NCBI GenBank assembly: GCA_037954235.1
Contig: JBBMOA010000004.1
Location: 11,534,601 to 11,598,600, forward strand
Length of the DNA stretch: 64,000 nucleotides
Source: Aulostomus chinensis
Lineage: Eukaryota > Chordata > Actinopteri > Syngnathiformes > Aulostomidae
Reading direction: 5' to 3'
Shown here: positions 48,056-61,200 of the stretch, piece after piece
How the letters are laid out: each line of letters begins with the position of its first letter
Position numbering within the stretch: the first letter of the stretch is position 1
The notes under the pieces: model-generated
Told to the model about the DNA's origin: nothing
The model's input: the letters and a program-made list of their open reading frames with translations, nothing else
The model's database searches: none
Made by a program: the position numbers and the translations under genes

Positions 48056-50657
48056 TGTGTGCGTGCGCTGTTGTTCTTGACTTTGTGAGGGAGGCTGCAT
48101 GTGTTCGTTTACGCCGGCCCGTGTGGGCAGACACTGAGGAGCTGAGTTTGCCTTTTCCTTTTAAATCCTCCGTATATATTACCCTTTTGTCCGCTCCAAG
48201 CTGTTCTGCATTTCTAATGTGAGAAAAGCCTCCACAAGCTTCTTTCAGGACAACAGAACACAGCGCCGGCCCGGTGAGGGGAACTGTTTCCCTCGCTAAG
48301 CTTCAGATTCTTCAACCTGCCTGAGAAAAACAGTTTTTGTTTTGGTTGTTTGAAAGGAGATAAGTAATTAGTGATTCGCCTGACAGTTTGCAGCATTCCT
48401 CCAAGTGAGCTCTGGTAACGAGGGCTTAAGGGTGAGGGTCTGCTGCCTCACCTGAGGGGCTCCTCTGGTGGAGGTGTGGGGTTGAGAGAGCTCTGCTTGT
48501 CAGAGGAGAAAACCTGGAAGTCTTTCACTAAACACAAGAGTCAAGATTTACATTCTGATAAGGCTGCAATTGGAAATTAACCTCCAGAAGTGATTTTATC
48601 TGGGTGTTAGCACCTTAAACTCCCTGTCTGGGAGAAAAATAGTAAAAACTCCTCCATAACATTATAGGATGTTAGGGTTACGGTGCAATCCTGCCAGGAT
48701 ATTAGATAGGACAGCGATTCTTGTGCAACAAATCAGTATATTGCCAGAAAATGAATCTACGATACGTATGTGTCTGTGAAAGTGAAGAAAAACAACCCTT
48801 CCCTCCAAAAAAAGGCAAAATTTGACAGCAGAGATGAAACAACCACTAGTAGCACCGTAGCCTTCATGCTAACCAACAGGAGACTGTTCAAAGCTAAAAT
48901 GGTCTTGCCTTCATCTGCTGAATGCCCCGCCCCCTGCCCCGCCTCCTCCCTTCAGCTGCATCCGTTGCTGCATCAAACACAGTAAACCTGCTAATTTCCT
49001 TTCTGTCTGACATCCCGATGATGCTCATCAGGAGCAAAGCCGCCAATCTTTTATTGCCTGTTGAGTCTTTTTTGGTAGAACTTCAGTTTGTTCTGGACAA
49101 GGCGCCTCTGTTATTATGTTACCGTGGTAACAAAACTAGAGATGAACAGAAAATTCAATGAGGAAAAAAAATGACGTGTGACAATGCCAAAATGTGTGTG
49201 CATTACTGAAGCTGCTTCCTCGCCGTCACGGTGGTGATGCTGGTCTTCATCTCCTCAGGACGCAGCGGCTCGGCAGCATCTCGCTCCTCTGAGCTCAGCT
49301 CCACTCCGTCTCACGTGTATGACGAGCTGGAGGCCATCGCCCCCCCATCAGACTCCTGTCCCTCTCTGGACGGGGGGTCCGACTCATCAGGCCACCCTTT
49401 GCCTCACGACGGTACAAACAAACTCACAAACCCACGTAGAAAACATTCACTGCTAGTTTAGCTGTTATTCTACGGGAGAAGAAAACCGTAGAACCTCGTA
49501 TCCTTGCAGTGTACTGAAATTAACACCTAGAAATATTGAATTTACAGTCAAATAAAAGAGGAAAGGGCAGCAAGTGTAGAATTTGAACAAAAACCAGATC
49601 ATTTGAGCATTTATCCCTCAAGAAAATATCTTTAATTTTGATTCTGTCATCAAAATATCTGCTGGTTGATGTTGATAGAGATGATTTGCGGTATGATATT
49701 GGCTACCTCACACTCCTCGTGACATGAAGGTTTGAATCATCGGTGTGAGCGGCTCTTTCACTGCACTGTGCCAGTGGGAGGACGTTCAGGCGACTTCACG
49801 TGTTTGCGTGTTGTCACTCATGACTCCATTAGACGCGCCTTCCTTCCTCTGTGACGTGCGTCTGTGGAAAGAGTGTCAGGTCTCTGTTTACGTCTGTCCT
49901 GGCAGACAAAGGTAGAGCCAGATGAGTTGGCGAGCGAGTGGAAATGCTCCAGCAGATGAAGACCTCCTGCTCGTCCCTCGATGCCTGATAATCCCTGACA
50001 AGGTGTTTAACCTGCTCGCTTGACCTGAACCTCTGTCTGACCCTGGCGACCTCTGCCCTGAGGAAGTGGAGGGATCAGGGTGGCCGCTGCCGTAGCAACC
50101 AAAGCGTGATAAAATCAAGTCAGAGCTAAACCTGAACACTTTTCCTTTTGTGAGTTAATGCCACAGCCCGATTTTTATCTGTGAATGAAGGCGAGCCTCT
50201 GCAAAGCAAAAATGTCCAAAAAAAAAGGTTGAGTAAAATACGTAAAATTACAAAACCCGGAGTTGAAAAGCTTCTTTAAAGACACAGAGAGCTTTGCAAC
50301 AGCAGGCTAGTTTAACTTTCTGTTTTTAAGGAATTTAAAATGGGAAGTGAGACCACCCTCTGTTGTCTTTCTGACCCTCGGTGGGTGGTAACTCGCATGT
50401 GCAACACCTTAATCATCACATTAGTCATTTGTTATCTGCGACTGTGTTTGCTCAAAGTCTCGGTGGCTACTTTTTTGGCTAACGACGGATTAATAGCCAG
50501 CGGCTAACTGACAGTGTGTCCCACCACGTCATGCTACACCCGCAGTTATCCCAGGGATTTCCTCCCAACCACTCCTTCATTTACCAACAGTTCCTTTTTT
50601 CTCACTTTACAAAAAAAACAGCAACACCCACGTGAGTTTGTATTTCAACTGAAAAAG

Positions 50658-50689
<32 letters not shown>

Positions 50690-50814
50690 TTGTGCATGCG
50701 CTATATTGCATAACACACTCCGTTCTCAAAGTGATAACTTCCTGCCTCTGAAATCTGATTTACTAAGATGGGTATATGGAGGATTTTCTGCACCTTTTCT
50801 TGGATGCTAATGCT

Positions 50815-50869
<55 letters not shown>

Positions 50870-51042
50870 GGGGGAGTGTACCTGCAGCGAAGCATGGTGT
50901 GTGTGATAGGAATTCCAGCTCCACACCCAGCCAGCGTGGGCTGTGGATTTGCATGGGCACCAAGCCACACTGTCACTGATCCGCTTTTAATTGGGTGTGA
51001 CGATGAGAAGCCCGAAGGGGGTGGGGTGGAGGGGGGGGGGTC

Positions 51043-51099
<57 letters not shown>

Positions 51100-51885
51100 A
51101 AGTGCCCGTGGGAGTGAGTCACAGAGAAGGAGGGGTTGTGTTTGTGTGGAGTGTAACTTGTAATTTACAGTAATTTCAAGATCAAACTCAACAAGTCACT
51201 CAAACCAGATTTGAGTGTTCAAAGGTCAAAAACAATTCCAGCCTACCTTCTTCTCCCAAAACGTCACAACATGCTGACATTTTGACTAGAAGCCAGGCTA
51301 AAGAAGGAGCCGGGCTCGTAGATACGATGTCAGCTGCCCTTCTTTAATATCCAATAGAAGCTTGTACCGTGTGCATGTTACAGTGCATCACACCACCGTC
51401 ATTCGATCACACGAGCGTTCATCCTCACGCACGGACGACGCTTGTGACCATTTGGAAAAAGGAAAAAACATTTTTCAAAATTTGGATTTTGTTTTGGAAT
51501 GTGAAGACAAGATTTAAAGCATTCAAATATGAGCCTGAGCTCCCGAGGGTTTGATACGGTTCCCTGTGTGATCACGTTGTTGTTTTTACCAGTGAAAAAG
51601 TGACTGAGAGTCCCAGTTTGTTTTTTAACAAGCTTTTACGAGAAGATTCTTTTTGTCCTATTTAAAATATGCGCAAACCACATGTGATGTCATCCCACTG
51701 GTTTACATCTCTAATTATGTTGTCTCAACAATTCCACCTACAACACAGTGGAACTGCAGTGGCATTAAAGATCATCCACGCCTTTAAAAGGGGAAATGTA
51801 CAGTTTAAATGAATTCATTTGATCTCCGGATTAGCGTAGCTGCAGGCTAACTGGCATCTGCACAGCATAATAATAACAGTGGAGG

Positions 51886-51937
<52 letters not shown>

Positions 51938-54639
51938 CACATACACAAACACACACACGCACATATAAAACCTTGTGTGCTTGTTTTTGTTGACTTGCTG
52001 TACCCAACGGGTTTTTTTATGGACTTATGCAAAAACAAACCCGTTGGACAGAAGCTGCGTCATCACTCGTGACTACAGTCCCTTCGGGGTTTTTTGCTTT
52101 TATTTCCAACAATGTTTCTTGTGCAGCTCTGACTCCAGGTCTGGCGGCGCTGACAGTGGGCTGTGACTCTGGGAATCTGGGCTCCCTGTCCCGCGTCCAG
52201 CTGCTGCTCCTGGACCGACCAGAGCCGACCGCCCTGCAAAGTCTATCCTGCAGTGACAGGGATTTGATGGAGGATTGGTGTGAGCTGGACGTGCAGTATG
52301 ACCCCGCAGGTACAGCGCACAAAACAAGGTCCAACCAAAGAAGCTACAAAGAGTAATAAAGCTGTCAGACACTTCTAGATGTGCTCCAGGAGACTTGAAA
52401 TGGAGGGGAACTTTCCCACGTACCGAATCTCATCAGTGCTCCCAGCAAGTGTGTTTACATGACGCTAAAATGAAAAAGTCCAATTATTGCGTTCGTCTGA
52501 CTGATATTGGACTGGTTCGTCTGACTGATGTTGGACTGGTTCATCTGACTGATGTTGGACTGGTTCATCTGACTGATGTTGGACTGGTTCGTCTGACTGA
52601 TATTGGACTGGTTCGTCTGACTGATATTGGACTGCTTCGTCTGACTGATGTTGGACTGGTTCGTCTGACTGATATTGGACTGGTTCGTCTGACTGATATT
52701 GGACTGGTTCGTCTGACTGATATTGGACTGGTTCGTCTGACTGATGTTGGACTGGTTCGTCTGGACTGGTTCGTCTGACTGATATTGGACTGCTTCGTCT
52801 GACTGATGTTGGACTGGCTCGTCTGACTGATATTGGACTGGTTCGTCTGGACTGGTTCGTCTGACTGATGTTGGACTGCTTCGTCTGACTGATGTTGGAC
52901 TGGTTCGTCTGACTGATATTGGACTGGTTCGTCTGACTGATATTGGACTGGTTCGTCTGACTGACGTTGGACTGGTTCGTCTGGACTGGTTCGTCTGACT
53001 GATATTGGACTGCTTCGTCTGACTGATGTTGGACTGGTTCGTCTGACTGATATTGGACTGCTTCGTCTGACTGATGTTGGACTGGTTCGTCTGACTGATA
53101 TTGGACTGGTTCGTCTGACTGATATTGGACTGCTTCGTCTGACTGATGTTGGACTGGTTCGTCTGACTGATATTGGACTGGTTCGTCTGACTGATATTGG
53201 ACTGGTTCGTCTGACTGATATTGGACTGGTTCGTCTGACTGATGTTGGACTGGTTCGTCTGGACTGGTTCGTCTGACTGATATTGGACTGCTTCGTCTGA
53301 CTGATGTTGGACTGGCTCGTCTGACTGATATTGGACTGGTTCGTCTGGACTGGTTCGTCTGACTGATGTTGGACTGCTTCGTCTGACTGATGTTGGACTG
53401 GTTCGTCTGACTGATATTGGACTGGTTCGTCTGACTGATATTGGACTGGTTCGTCTGACTGACGTTGGACTGGTTCGTCTGGACTGGTTCGTCTGACTGA
53501 TATTGGACTGCTTCGTCTGACTGATGTTGGACTGGTTCGTCTGACTGATATTGGACTGCTTCGTCTGACTGATGTTGGACTGGTTCGTCTGACTGATATT
53601 GGACTGGTTCGTCTGACCGATGTTGGACTGGTTCGTCTGACCGATGTTGGACTGGTTCGTCTGACCGATGTTGGACTGGTTCGTCTGACCGATGTTGGAC
53701 TGGTTCGTCTGACCGATGTTGGACTGGTTCGTCTGACTGATATTGGACTGGTTCGTCTGACTGAAGTCATACTTTTCAAACATGGACGTGACCAGAGTGG
53801 TGTTGAGTGTCAGGCAACGATACGATCAGTATACATGCTTCATAACGCAACTGTGATACAGTGTGATGGGATACATGTCACATGATTTACTGAAACTGTC
53901 AATGATATCATCTGAATAGCTGTCATAAAGACACATGTCCCAATTTGATTTTATCGTGATACGATGTCAATACTCGGCGCTGGAATATCAATACTACATC
54001 TCGGAAAAAATACGACAATTTGTTTCCAGATAGGTTTTACTTCACAGCCCCAATCCAAGTTCCTGCTGAAGGATTTAACCCAGAAGTTGAACAGCGAACT
54101 GACAAGGGTGGCGTGGTCATGGCGAGAGAAACTAGGATGGAATCTGCACGTTTATAGACAGACAAGGACCCGAGCTTCTCGAGGACGCCGTTCACCTCAG
54201 CTAACTCATTTTATCATGTGATCTAAAGGGCGAACTGGAAGGACGTGCGGCTCCCGCCAGCTGTAAGCGGTCGTAGCACCACCTGCTGTTCCGGAAGTAG
54301 GCATGTTTGTGCAAATAAATGGATTCCGCCTGGTTCTTGTGTGCTGGAACAACAACCGTGGTCCAGTTGAACGAACTCATGAGCCCCCAGTGACGTTGTT
54401 ATGATGTCATTTATTTGTAACGTCAGTGTATAAAAGCACAATGTTTTTCTGACCGACAGGCGATCTCGGTTCATGTCCTGTTCTGACAAAACTTTCAGAC
54501 GGTTTGAACGAGATCGTTTGATAAGCAAAAAACCGTTACTTTAATAACAGGGAGCAGGTGTGTGTATGTGTGTGTGTGTGTGTGTTTGTGCAGAAAACAC
54601 AGATGACCAGATGGAGACGGAAAAATATGACATTGTAGA

Positions 54640-54690
<51 letters not shown>

Positions 54691-56989
54691 CCGTCCTTGA
54701 GTGTAAGCAATATCTTTATGGGGCAGAGCGGCTTTTTCTTTTAACGAAGGGAGATACCACCTCTCTGTCTCCCGACATGCTGCTGCAGGCTCTTAACTGC
54801 TTTTCCATGAAGGTGTGTCGGCTGGGAGGGGAGGTTTATAGGGATATCAGGATGTGCTGTATTGGTAAAGATCAAACAGCTAGAGTGGATCATTAACCGG
54901 GAAAGTCCGCCGAAGATAGCCAGGGACACTTCCAGCCAAGTCCTGCATGCATAACAATGGATAAGAGTGTGTGGGGGAAAGGCCGTCAGTCTCGCGCCGG
55001 CCGTTTATCGGCTGATAATGACGCGGCGAGACAGATAAACACCAAAGCTGCAATAAAGGGTTGTGCACCTACATTATAAGGAGATAGAAATTTAGACCAA
55101 TAAGAATTTTCCTAAATTTTGATGAAAATGTTCTGGACAGCAGTCGTTGGTCTGCTTGCATTTGTAAAACAAGTTGGTTTTCAAAAACTGCTATTTTTCG
55201 AATTCCATGACGCTATGAACGCCGTAGCTGCAAACGCTAACAACCGCTTATCGTGCTCACCGCGGAGGTCAGCACAGCAGCAGGGAACCCCAAACTTCTC
55301 TTTGCCCGACCGGATTGACCAGCTCTGACAGAGGGGTCCCGAGGGGTTCCCAGGCTGGAACGGCAATATGATGCCTCCACCTGATCCTGGGTCTGTCATG
55401 GCCTCCTAACAGCTCAAAGGCAACCGCCTCCGATGTGGAGACCCCCAGATGTGGTCCAAACTTCATAACCCCAAATCTCCTCAACTGGCTCCTTTGCATG
55501 CAGCGTCCCTCTAACGACTCCCTCACAGATTCATGTGTCACCCGAAGGGAGATGAAGCCACCTTCCGGAGGAAAAACCCCTGGGACGCATGAACCTGCAC
55601 CGCATGGCACTGCCAATGAAATTCCATTCATCTGTTATATTGACACAGCAGCAGGAATCCCAGTGGCTCAAATCTGAAAGCCTGAACAAATAGAACCAAA
55701 TCTACGCGGCTCCTAAATGCCACTGTGCTTGTTTTCTGATCAGGGCGACTGGGTGAGCCCCCGGGGGGAGATCGGTTTTGTTCTGTCACTTCATCTCCTC
55801 CAGAGTTCCAGAGTTTGCTGGAAGCTTGTCTTTCCTCTTTCTGCGGCTCCAGAACAATGTTTGCACCTGGCACGCTTCTGTGGACAGGTGCTCCTCTCTG
55901 GCTCCATTTCTGCTATTATTTGCTGAGAGATTAAGAGCCATAATTGGACCTAATACACTGCGTTACTCATATCTGTGCACACACACTCAAGCACAAAAGG
56001 CCAGTGCATGGAAGCGTGTGCCGGAGGCTAACTCTTATGTACACATGTGCACCGACACACACACCTGCCCGCATACACACCACAACTGCTAACACAATTA
56101 ATTCCCCAGCTTTTAGCGTGATGTTGTGTCCTGTGTGGTTTTGTTAGGTCCTCGGAGGCCCCTCACAGCTGGCGGCGTCTCTGAAAGGTGTGACTCTGCA
56201 GGGGAAGTCCAGGAAAACAAATCGGTGAGTGCCGCTGCCTCTTGTGAAATCACTTTTCACTTTGTACCCCCTTCCCCTCTTCATCTATCAGATTTTTTTC
56301 CAAAAGCATGGCTGCGCCTGTCCTGAGCAAACATCAGACCTCCTAGAATCACAGAGACAAAAACCTGGCACACATTGTCCCCCTCCTGGACAAAGACCCC
56401 CATTTATAAACTTGAAATGGCGTGCATTTATAACTGTCATTCCAATAAGACTAGCCAAATTGTTGTTGATAATTGAGACACAATAAAACAGAGGGCACGC
56501 GGCGTGCAGCAGGTGTGTGGTTAATCAGTCACGGGCTGCAGGAGGGTGGGGGGCGCGACTGTACAGGAGCAGGGCAGGCTTTTACACCAGCTCATTGCTC
56601 TATCGCGGGGGGGCACGCTCCGCTAAACACCCGACGTGGTGGGATTCTTTTGGAGGATGCGCCTCCATTAGAATCAGACAGGGTTGGAAGGGCGAGGGGT
56701 CAGGGGGGGTAAAACGGGGCTCGCGCATGCTGAGCTGCAGTGGAATGGACGCAGGTGCTCCACGTGATCTAAGATTAATCTCCCCTTTATGACGGATGAG
56801 AGAGAGCCCCTGAAAAGCTTGAATGAGCCTCATAAGCCCCCCACAATTATGCCCGACTACAATGACAGGCTGGAGTGCTCAGAGCAGGATTCATAAAATC
56901 GTTTGCATAATGCACCTCGCCGCAGCACGTATCCACGCACTGGATTATTTCTAATGAAGAGAGGCTGATAAAGCAGTGGCATGTTGGAG

Positions 56990-57064
<75 letters not shown>

Positions 57065-58201
57065 CGGGGGCTACTGGTTCACAAGTATTTTTACCACCGT
57101 AAGCCTCAATTGAAAGTTTTCTTTTAGAGAACTGGTTTGAAATGTTTAAAAAAAAATTCTCCGGACTTTAAAGGGAATGATTTGACATTTTTGAGTCTCA
57201 TCTAATTCTTCTCAACGCCATGAAGTTACCTGGCGACCAAAGCGGAGACAAACCCCAAGAAACGCACGTCGCGCACTGACGACGCAGCGCATGCTGGTCG
57301 AGAGCCTCCTTACTTGTTGGAGATAAGCGGATTGAAATAAAATGTATGGTTTCGTTACTTTACGTCCATTTGAAAAAACAAACAAAACAACAACAACAAC
57401 AAAAAGATAAAGTATGTAGATATATTACTATAAATATGTAGTAAAAATATTCCACGGTAAATTCATGAGACAAAAACACATCATTTCAGGGTTTGTTTTT
57501 TTACTTGCTTATCTCATATAATTTTTTTGGGTGTAAATTTTGCATTTTATCGTATAATTGTGACTTTTTAGACCCTGAAAAAGGTAGCTCAGGGTCGGCC
57601 GGTGACTGGTCAGTCCATAGTCCCCATCCCCGTCCCTCGGGACCTACAATCCCTGCATAAATTGAAATTATGATCACCAGGTCCATTGTTCTTAGGTCCC
57701 AGATCCCTGCACGCCTACAATTTAAGTTTTCGATCCTTTGTTTCCCCGCAGGATCCGTCTGAGGATGGTTCTGGATCTCCTTCATCATGGATCGTTGACC
57801 CGAGTCCCTCATACAACATGTTCAGGGCCTCACCTTCTCCCTGTGAGTCCGACCGCCCTGCTGTATCCCTGAAAATGATCTCGGGTCACTTTTTCCCCCC
57901 TGTGTGTTGCAATGGCATACCACTTCTCTGTAGGTGCTCTTCACAATACTTCATCAGTAGGAGAGCTGGTGGTTACCATTAGCGTCTGATCCGGTAAAAG
58001 CCCACTCAGTCCCTGTCAGCTCTCGTTTATTAGTCTCCATTGTCTCCTCAGTGTCAGCGCTGTGTTTGGCGTTCCCTCGCCTCCGGTACACTTAAGCCAG
58101 CTAATCCTAGCGAGGGCCAGCTGGCTGCTAGTATCACCTTCACCTGTGTGGCCGGCTTGTGTACATTCACGAGTGATGGTTCGGAAGCAGCGCTTACAGT
58201 A

Positions 58202-58249
<48 letters not shown>

Positions 58250-61200
58250 TGGAAAACTGCTGGCATAAGACAAGGAAAAGGTCAGGAGTACTGAAGAGCC
58301 CCCCTTGAGCTAATGGCTCGCTCTGTTTCCTGCCATCCTTCATTTGCCCGCGTCTGTCAGACTGCTGGGTATCAGTCATTGTGCTATGATGTTAATGGTC
58401 CGTCAACATCAAGGGGACGCAGGATGCATCCATCATATCAGAGATTGATGTGTCTGAGGCCAAAGGCAGCGGCGAGGTTTCCTGCTCCTCCTGATGTCAG
58501 ACCTGGATGGACGTGTCCGTTGAGAGCTTGACCCACACCGGAGACATAAACGCCTTTCTGAAGTCGCCAAACTTCATGGAAACGATTGTCTCCATGAGAA
58601 AATGACCCGAAAAACGCAGTGTGAGCGGTGAAAATGACAGGCCTCATCTTGTGGCCGCAGCAATTATGACCACCAAAAAAAACACCCCCCCCCAGGAAAT
58701 CCAATTATTGAAGCTGATTGGAGTTTTGCTCTGTTTTGACCGACGTTGGAACAGGAGACTTTCAGTCTCCGGCTGTCTCAGGTTGGTCTTGCAAAAATGA
58801 CAGCACGGCGGTAAAAATACTCTGCAGCGTCGCGAAAAACTATAGGAATCAATCAGGACCTTTTTTTTTGGTGATGGCCACATAATTTCCCTGGTTTAAA
58901 AACTTCAAACGGTGGGTGTAGTAGTAGTAGTAGTAGTAGGAGTAGTAGTAGTAGTGGTAGTAGTAGTAGTAGGAGGAGGAGGAGGAGGAGGAGAAGGTGC
59001 TGATGTTATGGTTGTATCAGGGGTTGAGGTTTGTACCAACAAACAGTGGACTTCACTGTGAGAGACTTCTGTTCGAGTCCTTCTCAGGTGAGTGTGGCAG
59101 GTGTGGTGCCACCACTGAGGTCGTGGTCGACCTCCCCCGAACACCACAGTCAAACCAGACTTAAAACGGACTTACGGGTCATTTACTGCAGGAAACGTGC
59201 TTAAACGTGGTATTAGAGGGTCAGAACCAACAATTTAGACATGGTTCAAGTTTAGGACTGGTTGGCCATGGCGGCAACTTAATGGAAAATTATTGCTGGA
59301 CTCTTTTCTTGGAGATAAAACCTCAGTTACCTCATCCGGCGCCGATCTTTCCCGACCAGAAATGGCGTGATTTCGCCCGTTTGATCCACGCAGCCGGAGA
59401 AGAAGCCGTTCCTCCTCTTCTTCGGCTGCAGGTGTTTCGTAGAGAGAAAAAAAAGCTCTAATTTGTTCTCCTGTTAAAGTTCTTCAATTCACATCCATTG
59501 TGGCGGCGCACAATGGGTGGAGTCCCTTCAGCTCGAGGAGGGTTTTTTTTTTTTTTTTCTTTGAGCCTCCAAACATTAAAAACGAGCCGGTCGCTGTTTC
59601 ACTGCTCGGTCAAAGATTAGGTGAAGGGACTCAAGAAGAGAAGATGTCATCAGAGGATTTTGTCACTTGTGTTTGACCTTTTAAAGGCCAAAGGCATGGT
59701 CACCCTCGGAGGTGGTGGTGGGGGGGAGGGGTCATCATCAGGGCGTGGAGGGGTCATGACTGCAGGTCACACGGTCTCTATAAGATGCCCAGTGTGTGGC
59801 ATGTCTTTGTCTGTATAGGTGAGATTTGGTTTCCCTGGAGGTGAGAGAAGTTCAGCTTTTCAGTGGGGCTCCTCGGTGATGGAGGGGGCGACGCCATCAC
59901 GGCTTCACGCACGCGAGGGAAAGACTCGCCGCTTCGTTTGCATTCAGGAGAGTCGACCGTTGGCCGCACCGAGCAACCTGAGTTTAGATTTCGCTGAAGA
60001 TACGACAGAAATGCGATCACTTGTTTTTTTTTCCTTTTTAGTGGAGCAGTTCTCAAGAATATATATATATATTTTTTTAATATTCAACAAAACATCAAAT
60101 GGTTTCGCTCCTACTGAAGCGCGCAGGAAACTTTCAGCTTTGCGGAATGTTGAAGATGCCACACAGACTTTAATTCCTGCGTCTGCCGTTCGAAAAAAGA
60201 TATTTATTACATGTTTGAGGGCATTTTCACGGTCAGGCAAACAAAGAATAGGTGTATTCTAATGATCCCAGCCAAAGACTTTATGCTTTGGTTTTTGCAG
60301 ATTAATTAAGGAATTATAAATACGGCTTTATAGTGCCATACCTACTGTGTGCTGTTACTTACTTGGTTGTGACTTTTCTGTGTTTTCCATTGATTAAAAG
60401 AGCTGGACAGCCTGGTTAAATTGAAAAAAACAAAAAAACAACAACAAAACATTCACCAATAACTGCGGAGTGTAGCATTAGCAGCTAATTAGATTAGATA
60501 CTTGTACTTACAGATACTGTAGTTCCTCCAGGAGTTGGTGGAGACCAAAACGGAGCTAAAAGCAGGATAGACACAGTGACAGCCTATCACGTTCAGTCGC
60601 TGGTGTCGTTTTTGTCCTCTTCTCATAAACGAGGTGTTTGAATCTAGTGGGTGAATCTGCAGCCCGAGATCAGCGGTGAGAGGATGCTCCTGCTCCCCGG
60701 CGAGGCTCATGATCGCACCTTTGTCCATTCCTGCTCATCAGGAATTCATAGGTAGAATAATCCCCTCCTGATAATTGTCCCCTGGCTGTTTCCCCGCTGC
60801 CCCGGCCGCTCCACGTTCACCCCGGTGTTTAGCATTCAGCTGTTACTGAAGATGTTAGTGTCCAGATGAATGTCGCGATCCACGGGGCCACAAAGAGCAT
60901 TAATCTGAACTGACCCCGCTGGATTGTTCCGGCGGTTTGAGGAAGCTGTGGGACAGATTAGGCAGAGATGGTGCGAGCAGAGATTAGTTGTGTAAGCACG
61001 GATCGTTTTGCCCCCAGAGGACCACACACTGACAGTGTAGCCATGTCACTATTGTCTCTAAGCCACCGCCACTGTGGACTCATTGGCTATTGTCTCTGAA
61101 ATCCTCCAGTGCTCCTCCAAGTCCCCCCCCATAAAAAAACCTGGACTCAAGCCCTTTGATTGGCACTTGTCAGGGCTGATAGAGAGGGTGACGTGTTGGG

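Larger units (their letters stand above)
49412..52126 (+). other. intron of the plus-strand gene
   Basis: Contains four dinucleotide runs within 1.3 kb. No exon seen. Confidence 0.6.
52310..56147 (+). other. intron of the plus-strand gene
   Basis: Holds the 24-bp minisatellite and two GT runs. Exon phases on either side match without an extra exon. Confidence 0.6.

Noticed and set aside
11688..53765. Shared phrase CTGATGTTGGACTG in both large arrays
   Set aside because: 14 bases in two low-complexity arrays with different unit structure; chance similarity is more likely than common origin.
52455..53783. Minus-strand open frames of 442 and 404 codons (SNISQTNQ repeats) and a plus-strand one of 127
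   Set aside because: They come from a 24-bp repeat, a multiple of three. No unique domain or splice context supports translation.
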